Source of the DNA: Bacillus sp. HSf4
Lineage (GTDB): Bacteria > Bacillota > Bacilli > Bacillales > Bacillaceae
NCBI RefSeq assembly: GCF_029537375.1
Contig: NZ_CP120679.1
Coordinates: 3,150,001-3,214,000, forward strand
DNA length: 64,000 nt
Direction: 5' to 3'
The notes beneath the pieces were generated by a model. It saw only the letters and a program-made list of their open reading frames with translations, was not told where the DNA came from and made no database searches. This document shows, piece after piece, positions 9,948 to 19,040 of the stretch; position 1 is the stretch's first letter, and each line of letters opens with the position of its first letter. The position numbers and the translations under genes were made by a program.

Positions 9948-10892
9948 TTAATCCAGCCATTCCTTTCTCCGCTTCGATTCCGACACTCCGTAAGACAGCA
10001 AAATTTTCGCAGCTTTCAGCTGCCGGCTTTTGATCGGGGCAAAGTTTTTCTGCTGCTTCGCCAGCCAGTCACTCCATTGTCTTCGGTCATAAATCTCGAT
10101 CCCGTAGGGAGGTTCGGGATAATCGATATATGATGTTCTGCTGATGATGAATTTGCGCACCGGCAGTTCGATATCCGATCCTTTTAAGAGCTGTGAAAGG
10201 ATCGAACCTGTTCTGAGAAGTTCGGTGGTCGGATTGAGAACAGACCTTTCCTTGCCTCTGACGGTTTTCTCCTTCCAAAAACGGTCTTTGGAACCGATAA
10301 AGGCGCTTTCTTTATCACCTTCAAGAAATGCCAAACAATAGATTTCAAGCGGCGTCAGGATGATGATGCTCAACTCAGCCGCCGCCTGGCTGACCTGCAA
10401 AACCGGATGATACATAATAAAATACGAATCCGGCAGCTGCTGCGCCAAAATTTGCAGAATTTTATCGCTTTTTATTTCCCGGGAAAGGCCTGATATGTCT
10501 GAAATCGTCGAGCTCGCCCATTTTAATTGAAATTGATAAAGGCGCTCTTTAAAAAAAGCAGCCAGCTCTTTTTCACCGGCGGGAATTCTGGCGATCAGAT
10601 CCCCATCCATTTCCTCTTCCAAACCGTTAAACCATTGATCAACGGCTTCTTTTCCATTATTAATATCGGATAATTCTTTTTTTCTTTTTAATGAAAATGT
10701 TCTCTTTTTTCGGCTGCCATCGTTTTCTGAAGGAATACTTTCACCGCGGAAAAATCCTTCCTCTTTTTTTTCCGCCATTTCTTTCAGCGACTGCCAGCGC
10801 TGCTTTTTTAAGCGGATAAACTGATTCATATAGTGATAAGGGTCTTGCTCATATCTTGAAATGCAATCCTGAATTTTAACAATCTGTGCCAT
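9948..10892 (-). CDS. ytlQ: YtlQ, NERD-like protein
   Basis: A 314-residue protein matching Bacillus YtlQ by position. The first 120 residues are charged (KKKRTFSLKRKKE). The C-terminal part (about residues 120-290) resembles the nuclease-related NERD fold, with a hydrophobic LTPLEIYCLAFLEGD strand and NPTTELLRTGSILSQLL helix, but I do not see an unambiguous catalytic motif. Its start overlaps the ytlP stop by 17 bases, indicating translational coupling. No membrane segment is visible. Function unknown. Confidence 0.7.
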   Translation of the reverse strand: MAQIVKIQDCISRYEQDPYHYMNQFIRLKKQRWQSLKEMAEKKEEGFFRGESIPSENDGSRKKRTFSLKRKKELSDINNGKEAVDQWFNGLEEEMDGDLIARIPAGEKELAAFFKERLYQFQLKWASSTISDISGLSREIKSDKILQILAQQLPDSYFIMYHPVLQVSQAAAELSIIILTPLEIYCLAFLEGDKESAFIGSKDRFWKEKTVRGKERSVLNPTTELLRTGSILSQLLKGSDIELPVRKFIISRTSYIDYPEPPYGIEIYDRRQWSDWLAKQQKNFAPIKSRQLKAAKILLSYGVSESKRRKEWLD

Positions 10893-11481
10893 CGCTGTTC
10901 ATCTCCGAATCCTGCTTTCTGATTTGCTCCCCGTTGCCGAACAGAAAAACGGCTTTATGTTCATATTTGGGAAGCCTGTCTAAATGAGTCTGAAAAAGGG
11001 TGCACTGCCGGGCAGTGAATGAAATCCCGCCTTCAAGCGGCTCCAGGCACCCGCTAAACGGAGCGGAGCCTTTCCACTTCCTGGCGACAGTCATATGCGG
11101 GTGGAAAGGCCGTTTCTCAATGTCAAAACCGGCAGCAGCCGCGGCTTGCTTGACGCGTTCCCTCAGCTGAAAAAGGGGGGCGGAATGCTCCGGTTCTACA
11201 TGAAGAATCCTCGGCTCTGACGGTTTTCCAAAGGTCCCGAGCTGTTTTAAACAGAGCGCAAAAGGAGGCGTTTCATCAGAAATAAGCGCAAGCTTCTTCT
11301 CCAGCGCGGAAAGCTGCTCCTTACCCGCTGGTCCGAGAAAGACGAGGGTAAAATGATAATCTAAAGGATGCACCCATCTATGAAAAGAAAGTTCCGGACG
11401 GCCGCTGATCGTTTGATGTAACGGCTCTGCAAGCTCAGCCGGAAAAGGGATTCCGATAAAATAATGCGGTTTTGCTGGCAT
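10876..11481 (-). CDS. thpR: RNA 2',3'-cyclic phosphodiesterase (2H family)
   Basis: A 201-residue 2H phosphoesterase, called YtlP in B. subtilis and ThpR/LigT elsewhere; members open 2',3'-cyclic phosphate RNA ends. Both HxT motifs are present: HFTLVFLG (about residue 40) and HPHMTVARK (about residue 130), with the expected spacing. ATG at 11481 follows GGAAG by eight bases; the open frame before it lacks a ribosome site. First gene of the ytlP-ytlQ-ytlR series. Divergent from ytkP with about 135 bases between them. Confidence 0.85.
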   Translation of the reverse strand: MPAKPHYFIGIPFPAELAEPLHQTISGRPELSFHRWVHPLDYHFTLVFLGPAGKEQLSALEKKLALISDETPPFALCLKQLGTFGKPSEPRILHVEPEHSAPLFQLRERVKQAAAAAGFDIEKRPFHPHMTVARKWKGSAPFSGCLEPLEGGISFTARQCTLFQTHLDRLPKYEHKAVFLFGNGEQIRKQDSEMNSDGTDC

Positions 11482-11617
11482 ATGTATGACTTCCTTCCAT
11501 TGATCTTCTTTACATTTTAACAAAAAACAAAGGGACTTATAACCTCTCCATTTTTCACTTTTCAATGCCTTATGATAGGATATTGAAAAAGAATGTTTTC
11601 TAGAAAGGGTGCCCAAT

Positions 11618-12556
11618 GTGAAAGATGTGCAGAACATCGCGGAATTAATCGGGGATACGCCGCTCGTCAAATTAAACCGGGTGCAGCCTGAACACGCGGC
11701 GCAAGTTTATGTAAAGCTTGAATCCTTTAATCCAAGCGGCAGTGTGAAAGACCGGGCCGCTTATCAAATGATTCTTGATGCAGAAGAAAGAGGCCTTCTC
11801 AAACCAGGCTCTACAATCATTGAGCCGACAAGCGGAAACACGGGGATCGGGCTGGCTATGAATGCGGCCGCGAGAGGCTACAAAGCGATTCTTGTTATGC
11901 CTGATACGATGACGAAAGAACGGATCAACCTTTTAAAAGCCTATGGCGCGGAGGTCGTTCTGACTCCAGGGGACGAAAGAATGCCGGGGAGCATCAAAAA
12001 AGCGCAGGAGCTTGCAGAAGAGATCCCCGGAAGCTTTATACCGATGCAGTTTGACAATAAAGCCAACCCTGATGCGCACAGAAAAACAACAGCTTTGGAA
12101 ATTGCCCGGGCAATAGAAGAAATCGGCAAACCGCTTGCGGCTTTTGTAGCAACTGCGGGGACGGGCGGAACGATAACCGGAACGGGTGAAACCCTGAAAG
12201 AGCTGTTCCCGGACATTACCGTTCATGTGGCAGAGCCGGCCGGCTCCCCTGTTTTGTCAGGAGGCAAACCGGGCAAGCACAAACTCGTCGGGACAAGCCC
12301 CGGCTTCATTCCGAATATTTTAAATGAGGATGTCTATGACGAAATATTAAAAATTACGGATGAAGAAGCTTATGAGATGACGCGCAGATTGGCGCGTGAA
12401 GAAGGAATTCTCGTCGGACCTTCTTCAGGAGCTGCCTGCTTCGCTGCCGTTGAAACCGCAAAAAAACTGCCGCCGGGAAAAATTGTCGTCTGCATGACAG
12501 CCGACACCGGAGAACGCTACTTATCGAGCGATCTATTTTCTTTTTCTGAAGCTTGA
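11618..12556 (+). CDS. ytkP: cysteine synthase-like PLP enzyme YtkP
   Basis: A 312-residue PLP-dependent beta-family enzyme related to O-acetylserine (thiol)-lyase CysK. The PLP lysine motif NPSGSVKDRAA is at about residue 40, PTSGNTGIGLA binds the substrate carboxylate, and TAGTGGTITGTGE holds the PLP phosphate. Its role may be cysteine synthesis or a paralogous function, because Bacillus has a separate CysK. GTG at 11618 follows AAAGGG by eight bases and is preferred to an in-frame GTG three codons earlier. It is followed by a structured RNA and terminator. Confidence 0.85.
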   Translation: MKDVQNIAELIGDTPLVKLNRVQPEHAAQVYVKLESFNPSGSVKDRAAYQMILDAEERGLLKPGSTIIEPTSGNTGIGLAMNAAARGYKAILVMPDTMTKERINLLKAYGAEVVLTPGDERMPGSIKKAQELAEEIPGSFIPMQFDNKANPDAHRKTTALEIARAIEEIGKPLAAFVATAGTGGTITGTGETLKELFPDITVHVAEPAGSPVLSGGKPGKHKLVGTSPGFIPNILNEDVYDEILKITDEEAYEMTRRLAREEGILVGPSSGAACFAAVETAKKLPPGKIVVCMTADTGERYLSSDLFSFSEA

Positions 12557-12559
12557 GTA

Positions 12560-12687
12560 AAAACTCTCGCAGTCTAGGAAGGCCGAGAATCGGAGCGGGC
12601 TTTCACCAGCACAGAACTGCCAACGAAGGCAGGGGTTTGCCGCCACACTGAAAGCTTGATTTCTGATCAGAAATCAAGCTTTTTTAT
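12560..12687 (+). ncRNA. structured RNA element ending in a perfect-palindrome terminator
   Basis: The 3' region of ytkP can fold into a multi-stem RNA. TCTCG (12565) pairs with CGAGA (12584). GCTTTCA (12599-12605) pairs with TGAAAGC (12649-12655). CTGCC-AACGAA-GGCAG is an inner hairpin. A 30-base perfect palindrome (12652-12681) is followed by TTTTTATT. The 3' arm of the outer stem overlaps the first bases of the terminator, as in attenuators, but no gene follows on this strand. It may be a long 3' UTR, an ytkP-derived small RNA or an orphan riboswitch-like element. It matched none of the riboswitch consensus patterns I could recall. Confidence 0.45.
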
Positions 12688-13850
12688 TAGGAGGAAACCG
12701 ATGATTGTACGGCGGCAGCTTTCTTCGACAGGATATACATGCCTGCGATCAGCAAAAAAGACAGCGTGGATAATATGCCAAAGAACAAGTAAACATAAAG
12801 CGCGGAAGAACGCTCATAGATGAGCCCGCCCATAAATGTGCAAAACCAGTTCCCCAAACCGTTTCCGACGGCTGTATATAAACTGATCGCCGTCGCGCCT
12901 AAATGATCCGGCGCAATCTTTCTGACATACTGCAGGGCAGCGGGAATGAACAAGCCGACGGAAAATCCCTGCACGATGCATGTCGCATATACGAGCGGCA
13001 GCGAAGGCGCAGCATAATAGAATATCCAGCGGAGCGAGGAGATGAGAATGGCAAACATCAAAACTTTTTCAATCCCAAACCGCTGAATCAAACGGCTTGC
13101 TGCTTTCATGAAAGGGGCTTCACTGCCCGCCGCAATTAAAAAAGCGATCCCCACTCCCGCGAGCGTTCCGCCGATTTCCTGAATATAGATTCCGAAATAA
13201 ATATTATGGGCTAAAGTAGGGCCCATCATAAAAAAAGCTGCCGTCAAAAACAGAAAATACTTCTTCAGCTTAAAGAGTTCTTTGATTCCGGCCCTCAAAC
13301 TGATGTTCATCGCTTTATTTTCTTTTGGGAGCCTTGCAGAAAAGAAAGCCGACAAGATTAAAAAAACAACATACGTATAAAAAATGAGTGCCAGATGAAA
13401 GGTTTCAGCCAGATTGCCCATAAAGAAAACGGCTCCCGCAAAACCGAGCGCCCCCCACAGCCGGATTGATCCGTAGGGGACCCCGGACTTTTCAGAAAAG
13501 CCGAGTGCAATGCTGTCTGAAAGCGGAACGACAGCGCTCTGACATGCAGCCAGGAAAATCATCGCCACGATCAAGACCTCATAAGATGCGGACAGGGAAA
13601 ATAGCAGTGTGAACAATGCGGTCAACAATAATGCAGTCGTCAGCAATGCGGTCGGTCTCCTCGTCAGATCGCTCATCAATCCCCAAACAGGCTGGATGAA
13701 AATCATCACGACGGGGCTGATCGACATGATCAAGCCGATTTGGCCGCCGGACAAATGGACGGCATCTTTCAAATAAACGGACAAAAGCGGATAAAACGCC
13801 CCATAGCCAAAAAAGAACAAAAAATAAAAAGAATAAAACCGTTTGTTCAT
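12687..13850 (-). CDS. MFS transporter, PPP/LacY-like family
   Basis: A 387-residue major facilitator with about 12 hydrophobic segments spread over the whole length. The beginning (FYSFYFLFFFGYGAFYPLLS) and the YGSIRLWGALGFA motif after TM4 resemble the LacY/nucleoside-like MFS_1 subgroup (YwbF type) that takes up sugars or nucleosides; substrate unknown. ATG at 13850 follows GAGGGAGAG by seven bases. It does not belong to the B. subtilis gene order I recall between ytkP and ytjP, so it may be an insertion specific to this lineage. No neighbouring regulator. Confidence 0.75.
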   Translation of the reverse strand: MNKRFYSFYFLFFFGYGAFYPLLSVYLKDAVHLSGGQIGLIMSISPVVMIFIQPVWGLMSDLTRRPTALLTTALLLTALFTLLFSLSASYEVLIVAMIFLAACQSAVVPLSDSIALGFSEKSGVPYGSIRLWGALGFAGAVFFMGNLAETFHLALIFYTYVVFLILSAFFSARLPKENKAMNISLRAGIKELFKLKKYFLFLTAAFFMMGPTLAHNIYFGIYIQEIGGTLAGVGIAFLIAAGSEAPFMKAASRLIQRFGIEKVLMFAILISSLRWIFYYAAPSLPLVYATCIVQGFSVGLFIPAALQYVRKIAPDHLGATAISLYTAVGNGLGNWFCTFMGGLIYERSSALYVYLFFGILSTLSFLLIAGMYILSKKAAAVQSSVSS

Positions 13851-13928
13851 ATGTAAACTCTCCCTCTTAAAGAGCTTCATTCCACCTTAACTATATGTCT
13901 TATTTCCAAATCCAGCAATCCTTTATTT

Positions 13929-13957
13929 AAAAAGGCCGCTCCAATAATGAGCGGCCT
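13929..13957 (-). terminator. terminator of pepV
   Basis: GGCCGCTC and GAGCGGCC pair around a seven-base loop. On the minus strand the hairpin is followed by TTTTT. Confidence 0.8.
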
Positions 13958-14023
13958 AAATGATGTCCGTTTCATGTCAGATGTTGTGCGATCGGTTTTG
14001 CGGCCGGACGGGAAAACATCCAT

Positions 14024-15415
14024 TTATTTTGCCAGTTCGTATATCGCCTGGGCATAAAGGGAAACTGACTGCAACAGATCATCCACTTCCATGTATTCGT
14101 CCTTTTGGTGGGCGACGTCAGGCCGGCCCGGGAAAAGCGGTCCGAACGCGACTCCGGCTTGTAAGGACCTGGCGTATGTCGCACCGCCGATCGAGATTAA
14201 TTCCGCTTTCTTTCCTGTCTGCTCCTCATAAACGCGCTGAAGCGTTTGAATCAACTCATGATCTTTTGGCACATAGTGGGGCTTGCTGTCTTTAAAGCTG
14301 ACAAGCTCCGTCCCTGGCATGCTCTCAAGCGCGTTTTTCACACAGCCGCTCTCCCCTGTTACCGGATAGCGGATATTGATGCCGATCTCGCCGCCTTTGC
14401 CATTTGCATAAGACAGCCGGCCGACATTTAATGTCAAATCTCCGCTGATCTGATCGGTTGCGGCAATCCCGATCTTTTTCCCTCTCGTGTCACCAGCGAA
14501 AGCATTGGTGACCGTTTCGACAAAATGGAGGCCGGCTCCATCAAGCGCCTGTGTATGTAAAAACTCTGCCAAAACAAGACCTGCGTTGACCCCGTTATCG
14601 GGTTCCATCGCGTGGGCTGATTTGCCGTGCACCTTTAAAACTGCCGTATCACCTTCCTTAAGCAGCCGTCCATCGGCATGTTTTTCCTTGACGAAAGAGG
14701 TGAAAGATTCTTCAAAATCGCTTGTGATCGGCCCGGCCAGAACAGCTTCTGCATCATCAGGCACCATGTTTAAGCGGCGGCCTGATCCGAATGACTTCAG
14801 AACCAGATCAGCTCCTGGATCAGCCGCGGGACATTTTATTTTCAAAGCCGCATCAATCAGTCCTTTTTCAGCATAAATGATCGGAAAATCAGCATCAGGC
14901 GCAAAACCGGCTGAAGGCATGTCTTCATGTTTAAAATAATGTTCCACACATCTCCAATCGCTTTCTTCATCCGTTCCAATAATGATTCTGACCCGCTTTG
15001 ATAAAGGCAGATTCATTTCTTTGACGATTTTCAGCGCGTGAAACGCGGCCATTGTCGGTCCTTTGTCATCGAGCGCTCCCCTTGCGTATATCCGTCCATC
15101 TCTGATGTCGGCGGCAAACGGGTCACTCGTCCATCCGTCTCCAGGGGGGACGACATCGATATGACACAGCACTCCAATGATGTCGTCTCCTTCCCCCCAT
15201 TCAATATGACCTGCATACCCATCAAGATTTTTCACCGTGAAGCCGTTTTCTTCACCTTTTTCCAAAAGCGTTGTCAAGCATTGATGGATTCCTTCTCCGA
15301 ACGGCTTTTCAGGGCTTGCCGTCGCTTCATCAAGGACGCTGTTGATTTTCAAGAAATTTTGAATATCCCGGACAATCTCATTCTTTCTTTTTGATACTTC
15401 TTGTTCCCAGTTCAT
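14024..15415 (-). CDS. ytjP: M20 family dipeptidase PepV
   Basis: A 463-residue zinc peptidase of family M20 (PepV/Xaa-His dipeptidase), B. subtilis YtjP. Seen are the metal motif GVLCHIDVVPPGDGW (about residue 81-94), the bridging Asp GALDDKGP (about 115), GTDEESDW with catalytic Glu (about 148), FAPDADFP, and the lid-domain VHGKSAHAMEPDNG. A C-terminal YMEVDDL supplies the last ligand region. Length is typical. It is cytosolic and splits dipeptides after import. It is divergent from pbuO. Confidence 0.9.
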   Translation of the reverse strand: MNWEQEVSKRKNEIVRDIQNFLKINSVLDEATASPEKPFGEGIHQCLTTLLEKGEENGFTVKNLDGYAGHIEWGEGDDIIGVLCHIDVVPPGDGWTSDPFAADIRDGRIYARGALDDKGPTMAAFHALKIVKEMNLPLSKRVRIIIGTDEESDWRCVEHYFKHEDMPSAGFAPDADFPIIYAEKGLIDAALKIKCPAADPGADLVLKSFGSGRRLNMVPDDAEAVLAGPITSDFEESFTSFVKEKHADGRLLKEGDTAVLKVHGKSAHAMEPDNGVNAGLVLAEFLHTQALDGAGLHFVETVTNAFAGDTRGKKIGIAATDQISGDLTLNVGRLSYANGKGGEIGINIRYPVTGESGCVKNALESMPGTELVSFKDSKPHYVPKDHELIQTLQRVYEEQTGKKAELISIGGATYARSLQAGVAFGPLFPGRPDVAHQKDEYMEVDDLLQSVSLYAQAIYELAK

Positions 15416-15453
15416 ATTTTCGCCCTTTCTTTTAAAAGATTAACCTGAAACAC

Positions 15454-15510
15454 TTGCAAAACCAGCTGATAACGAATAATATAGATATTGTTTTGTTACA
15501 ATGTTCGTTA
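15454..15510 (+). promoter_or_regulatory. pbuO promoter with inverted PurBox-like repeat
   Basis: A SigA-type promoter TTGCAA-17-TAATAT (15454-15482) precedes pbuO. The inverted repeat TAACGAA (15470-15476) and TTCGTTA (15504-15510) flanks the -10 and start region. CGAA cores in inverted orientation are the hallmark of PurR operators in Bacillus, and pbuO belongs to the PurR regulon in B. subtilis. The 27-base gap between cores is longer than the usual PurBox spacing, so PurR binding is an inference. Confidence 0.55.
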
Positions 15511-15522
15511 TTGGAGGAAATG

Positions 15523-16830
15523 ATGTTTAACATAAAAGAAAACCAAACCACTGTTAAAAAAGAAATACTTGCCGGCCTTACAACATTTTTTACGATGGTT
15601 TATATCGTCGTCGTCAATCCCGGCATTCTCTCAGGCACAGGTGTCCCTTTTGACCAGGTGTTCACCGCTACGATTATTGCCGCAGTCGTCGGAACGCTTT
15701 GGATGGCGCTGGCCGCAAACTTTCCGATCGCGATTGCGCCGGGCATGGGGCTCAACGCCTATTTTGCGGTTTCAGTCGTCGGCTCATCAAATGGCGAGAT
15801 TTCGTATCAGACGGCATTCAGCGCTGTCTTCACAGCGGGTATTCTCTTTATTATCTTATCGCTAACACCGCTTAGAAAACAACTGATCGAAGCCATCCCG
15901 GCCAATTTAAAATACGGCATTACAGCGGGAATCGGCCTGTTCATCGCGTTTGTCGGCTTAAGAGGAGCGGGTATTATTACGGCAAACAAAGCGAATTTAG
16001 TCGGACTCGGCGACTTGCGCTCCCCTGAAGTGATCCTAACATTGATCGGACTCGCTTTTTCCGTCATCCTGATGGTCATGAATGTAAACGGAGCCCTGTT
16101 TTTCGGGATGGTGTTGACCGGGCTGATCGCCTTTTTCACCGGGCAGCTGAGCTTTGCCCAAGGGGTTCTGTCACTGCCCCATCTGCCGGAAAAACTGATT
16201 GTCACAAACCCTTTCGCCGCCTTCGGCGATGTCATCCATTACGGCCTCTACTCGGTTGTCTTCTCTTTTCTCTTGGTAACGATTTTTGATACGACAGGGA
16301 CGATGATCGGTGTTGCCGAACAGGCGGGGCTGATGAAAAAAGGCAAGCTGCCGAACGCGAGAAAAGCGCTGCTTGCCGATTCAACAGCGACGACGATCGG
16401 CGCCATGTTCGGGACAAGCCCGACAACCGCCTATATCGAGTCATCGGCTGGAGTTGCCGCAGGCGGAAGAACGGGGCTTACATCGTTGACAGTCGCCGTC
16501 CTCTTTGGTGCGGCACTGTTTTTCAGTCCGCTTGTCAGCGCCGTCTCAGGCATTGCCGCCATTACGTCCCCGGCATTGATCATTGTCGGAAGCATGATGA
16601 TCGGAGCTGTCACAAACATCCGCTGGAAAGAGCTTGATGAAGCATTCCCGGCTTTTCTCGTCATCTTGGCAATGCCACTGACATCCAGCATCGCAACAGG
16701 CATCTCGCTTGGATTTATCTCATACCCAATTGTTAAAGCGGCAAAAGGAAAATGGCGTGACATCCATCCGCTTGTCTTAGTGTTTGCGATTCTATTTTTC
16801 ATACACCTCTTCTTTTTAGAAGGACATTAA
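15523..16830 (+). CDS. pbuO: guanine/hypoxanthine permease PbuO
   Basis: A 435-residue integral membrane purine transporter of the AzgA/NCS2 family, 12-14 predicted hydrophobic segments. Family motifs are ILAGLTTFFTMVYIVVVNP near the start, APGMGLNAYFA (TM3), and FDTTGTMIGVAEQAG followed by GTSPTTAYIESSAGVAAGGRTG, which form the substrate site. GGAGG five bases before ATG 15523 sets the start; ATG 15520 is too close. It imports hypoxanthine and guanine for salvage. Monocistronic with its own terminator. Confidence 0.9.
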   Translation: MFNIKENQTTVKKEILAGLTTFFTMVYIVVVNPGILSGTGVPFDQVFTATIIAAVVGTLWMALAANFPIAIAPGMGLNAYFAVSVVGSSNGEISYQTAFSAVFTAGILFIILSLTPLRKQLIEAIPANLKYGITAGIGLFIAFVGLRGAGIITANKANLVGLGDLRSPEVILTLIGLAFSVILMVMNVNGALFFGMVLTGLIAFFTGQLSFAQGVLSLPHLPEKLIVTNPFAAFGDVIHYGLYSVVFSFLLVTIFDTTGTMIGVAEQAGLMKKGKLPNARKALLADSTATTIGAMFGTSPTTAYIESSAGVAAGGRTGLTSLTVAVLFGAALFFSPLVSAVSGIAAITSPALIIVGSMMIGAVTNIRWKELDEAFPAFLVILAMPLTSSIATGISLGFISYPIVKAAKGKWRDIHPLVLVFAILFFIHLFFLEGH

Positions 16831-16836
16831 ACTGCG

Positions 16837-16864
16837 AACCCCCGTTTTTACAAACGGGGGTTTT
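16837..16864. terminator. terminator pbuO/ythQ
   Basis: CCCCCGTTT and AAACGGGGG form a stem followed by TTTT; also usable from the minus strand for ythQ. Confidence 0.85.
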
Positions 16865-16893
16865 ATATCTCCTGGACGACAATGCATCCCATC

Positions 16894-18063
16894 TTAAAAA
16901 GAAGACGGAGCTTTGAACAATAGGCTGACGGCCAGGTTGACACAGCACCAGATGAGCCCCGGGAAAAACAGCCAATTGATACAGCTGCGCCTTGCTTCAC
17001 GATAAGCGGTGCTGTCATGATCCGCCCCCAATAAATAAGAGCGTTCCATCACCTTGTCAAACTGGATGGCCACCAGATTTCGGTAAGCGGCGGCAAAAAT
17101 CAAAAGGGCTATCGCTTTCAGCCAGACCGGCCCTAACAGAATCAGCGCCGTAAAAATGCTGATCAGTCGAATGAGCTGTCTTTTATAATCGGGATGGCGC
17201 AGCATCACTTTGAAAAACACTTCCCGGCAGCCATTTTGCACCGTTCGCGTTTGAAAAAGGGGCTGAGACTTTCTAAAAAACAGCCTCGGCTTTTTCGCCC
17301 TCGTTGTTTTCCCGGGCTTGGGGATGGTGCCATCCTGGTTAAAAGATAAGAAAAATGCAGCCAGCTTCAGCTTGTGCTTCGTCTCAGCATCAACTTGATC
17401 GTAAAAAAGAAACAGATCCTTAAGCGAAGCCATGATGCTGTACACCGCCGCCACAGCCAGCACCAGTGCGACCCCTATAAGCACATACATAGAAGCGGAT
17501 AGAACGGCGAACGAAGCGCAGATCAAAACGAGCAGCACCTCTCCCGCATGCAATAGCCGGTATTTCAAGCGGGGCGGCCTTTTGAGGTGCAGCTGTTTTA
17601 AACTAATCATGAACAGATTGATACAGAGATAGAAAAAGAAAACAGCGATACAAACTGACAGATCCATCTGCAACTTATTGATGTAAACAGGAGCACAAAC
17701 CGCGATTAACAACAGCCATTTGCAAAGCTGAAGCGACAGGCAATAAACAAACCCGCATACTTTCATCTCAAAAATGACGGTTTTTTTCTGTAAAAGATAC
17801 AGCTGATCCGCTTCCATCAGAAACGTCCGCACCGATCCAAACAGCGTAAAAAGCGCCGGGATCAGTAAAACCATCCCCGCATGCCATTCATGCTGCGTCA
17901 CAGCTCCGCCATTCACCCATTTGATATACTGATAGACTAAAATCGCGATACCGGGCAAAACGATATACAGCCAAACCGTCCAGTCAATCACCAGGTTCAG
18001 GACGCGGAGCTGATACCGATAATCCGCCTTGAGCCTGCTTCGAAACAGTGATTGTCCATTCAT
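16894..18063 (-). CDS. ythQ: ABC transporter permease YthQ
   Basis: A 389-residue EcsB/YthQ-type membrane subunit with about eight hydrophobic segments (for example WLYIVLPGIAILVYQYI, LLIPALFTLFGSV, and a C-terminal LFFPGLIWCCVNLAVSLLF) and a basic central loop KPGKTTRAKKPRLFFRK. It pairs with ythP, whose stop overlaps its start in ATGA, so the two are coupled. Substrate is unknown; in B. subtilis the ythPQ pair is expressed mainly during sporulation as far as I recall. GGTGGAG precedes ATG. Confidence 0.85.
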   Translation of the reverse strand: MNGQSLFRSRLKADYRYQLRVLNLVIDWTVWLYIVLPGIAILVYQYIKWVNGGAVTQHEWHAGMVLLIPALFTLFGSVRTFLMEADQLYLLQKKTVIFEMKVCGFVYCLSLQLCKWLLLIAVCAPVYINKLQMDLSVCIAVFFFYLCINLFMISLKQLHLKRPPRLKYRLLHAGEVLLVLICASFAVLSASMYVLIGVALVLAVAAVYSIMASLKDLFLFYDQVDAETKHKLKLAAFFLSFNQDGTIPKPGKTTRAKKPRLFFRKSQPLFQTRTVQNGCREVFFKVMLRHPDYKRQLIRLISIFTALILLGPVWLKAIALLIFAAAYRNLVAIQFDKVMERSYLLGADHDSTAYREARRSCINWLFFPGLIWCCVNLAVSLLFKAPSSF

Positions 18064-18767
18064 AGGGCTCCACCCTTTACCGCCTCATAAAAACAATCGA
18101 GCAGCGATCCTTCCGGCAAGCCGGTCTTCATTCGGAGCTCTTCAAGCGTTCCCTGCATCACCAAGCTGCCGTTTGTAAGCAGCAAAAAGCGGTCGCAGAT
18201 TTTTTCCGCGGTATCGAGAACATGTGTGCACAGGAGAATCCCCGCTCCCCGCTGTTGCTCTTCTTTCAGCATATCCAAAAAAAGCCGGTTTGCGATCGGA
18301 TCAAGTCCGATAAACGGTTCGTCAATAATATATAAATCGGGCTTCATCAGAAAAGCATGGATGAGCATCAGCTTTTGCTGCATCCCTTTTGAAAATGTAC
18401 CCGGATACTCATGAACGGCATGCTCCAATGAAAATTGCTCCATGAGCCGATTGGCTCTGCGATAAAAAACAGACTCGTCCTCCTGTAAAAAAGTCCCTAA
18501 AGCTGTGATGTGCTCCCAAAGGGTCAATTCATCATAAAAGCTTGGCTGCTCTGGTATGTATGCATATTTTGGTGTTTCATTCCAGTTTATCTCGCCGGTC
18601 ACATGCCTAGTTAAACCGAGAATCGTTTTGATCGTCGTGCTTTTTCCCGCCCCGTTCGGACCGATTAAGCCGACAAGCTCGCCTGCTCCAACAGTAAATG
18701 CAATGTTTTCAATCGTCGGTTTCTCCTCTTCATATCCTGCTTGTTCAATATGTACTGAAAGCTTCAC
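18060..18767 (-). CDS. ythP: ABC transporter ATP-binding protein YthP
   Basis: A 235-residue ATPase. Walker A GPNGAGKST, a Q-loop region YIPEQPSFYDELT, the signature variant FSKGMQQK, Walker B LYIIDEPFIGLD, and the H-loop LLCTHV are all present. GTG at 18767 follows AGAGGTG by nine bases; another GTG four codons upstream is nearer the Shine-Dalgarno site and less likely. The variant signature SKGMQ is common in EcsA-type exporters. Acts with YthQ at the membrane. Confidence 0.85.
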   Translation of the reverse strand: MKLSVHIEQAGYEEEKPTIENIAFTVGAGELVGLIGPNGAGKSTTIKTILGLTRHVTGEINWNETPKYAYIPEQPSFYDELTLWEHITALGTFLQEDESVFYRRANRLMEQFSLEHAVHEYPGTFSKGMQQKLMLIHAFLMKPDLYIIDEPFIGLDPIANRLFLDMLKEEQQRGAGILLCTHVLDTAEKICDRFLLLTNGSLVMQGTLEELRMKTGLPEGSLLDCFYEAVKGGAL

Positions 18768-19040
18768 CGAATTCACCACCTCTGTTTTTTATTACGTATC
18801 AATCAGGAAAAAGTTTGTTTTTTTTATTAAAATGAACGTTGGTGTATGGGGATTTCCCCGCGTTTTTCGTTTTTTTCATGAATTTGGAACGGGTTTTTTG
18901 CTGGATATTTGTCTAGATCATCGTGTATAATATTTATTGATCATTTTCAGGGAAAGTGATCACAAATCGTCCATGCTGCATTTTGGAGTCGTAAGTTGTG
19001 GTAGTCAAGTCCATTCGATCATACGATAGGGAGTGGTTGT

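Noticed and set aside
15420..15523. Guanine riboswitch before pbuO
   Set aside because: Leader from the promoter to ATG is only about 40 bases, too short for the aptamer, and no conserved purine-riboswitch core is visible.
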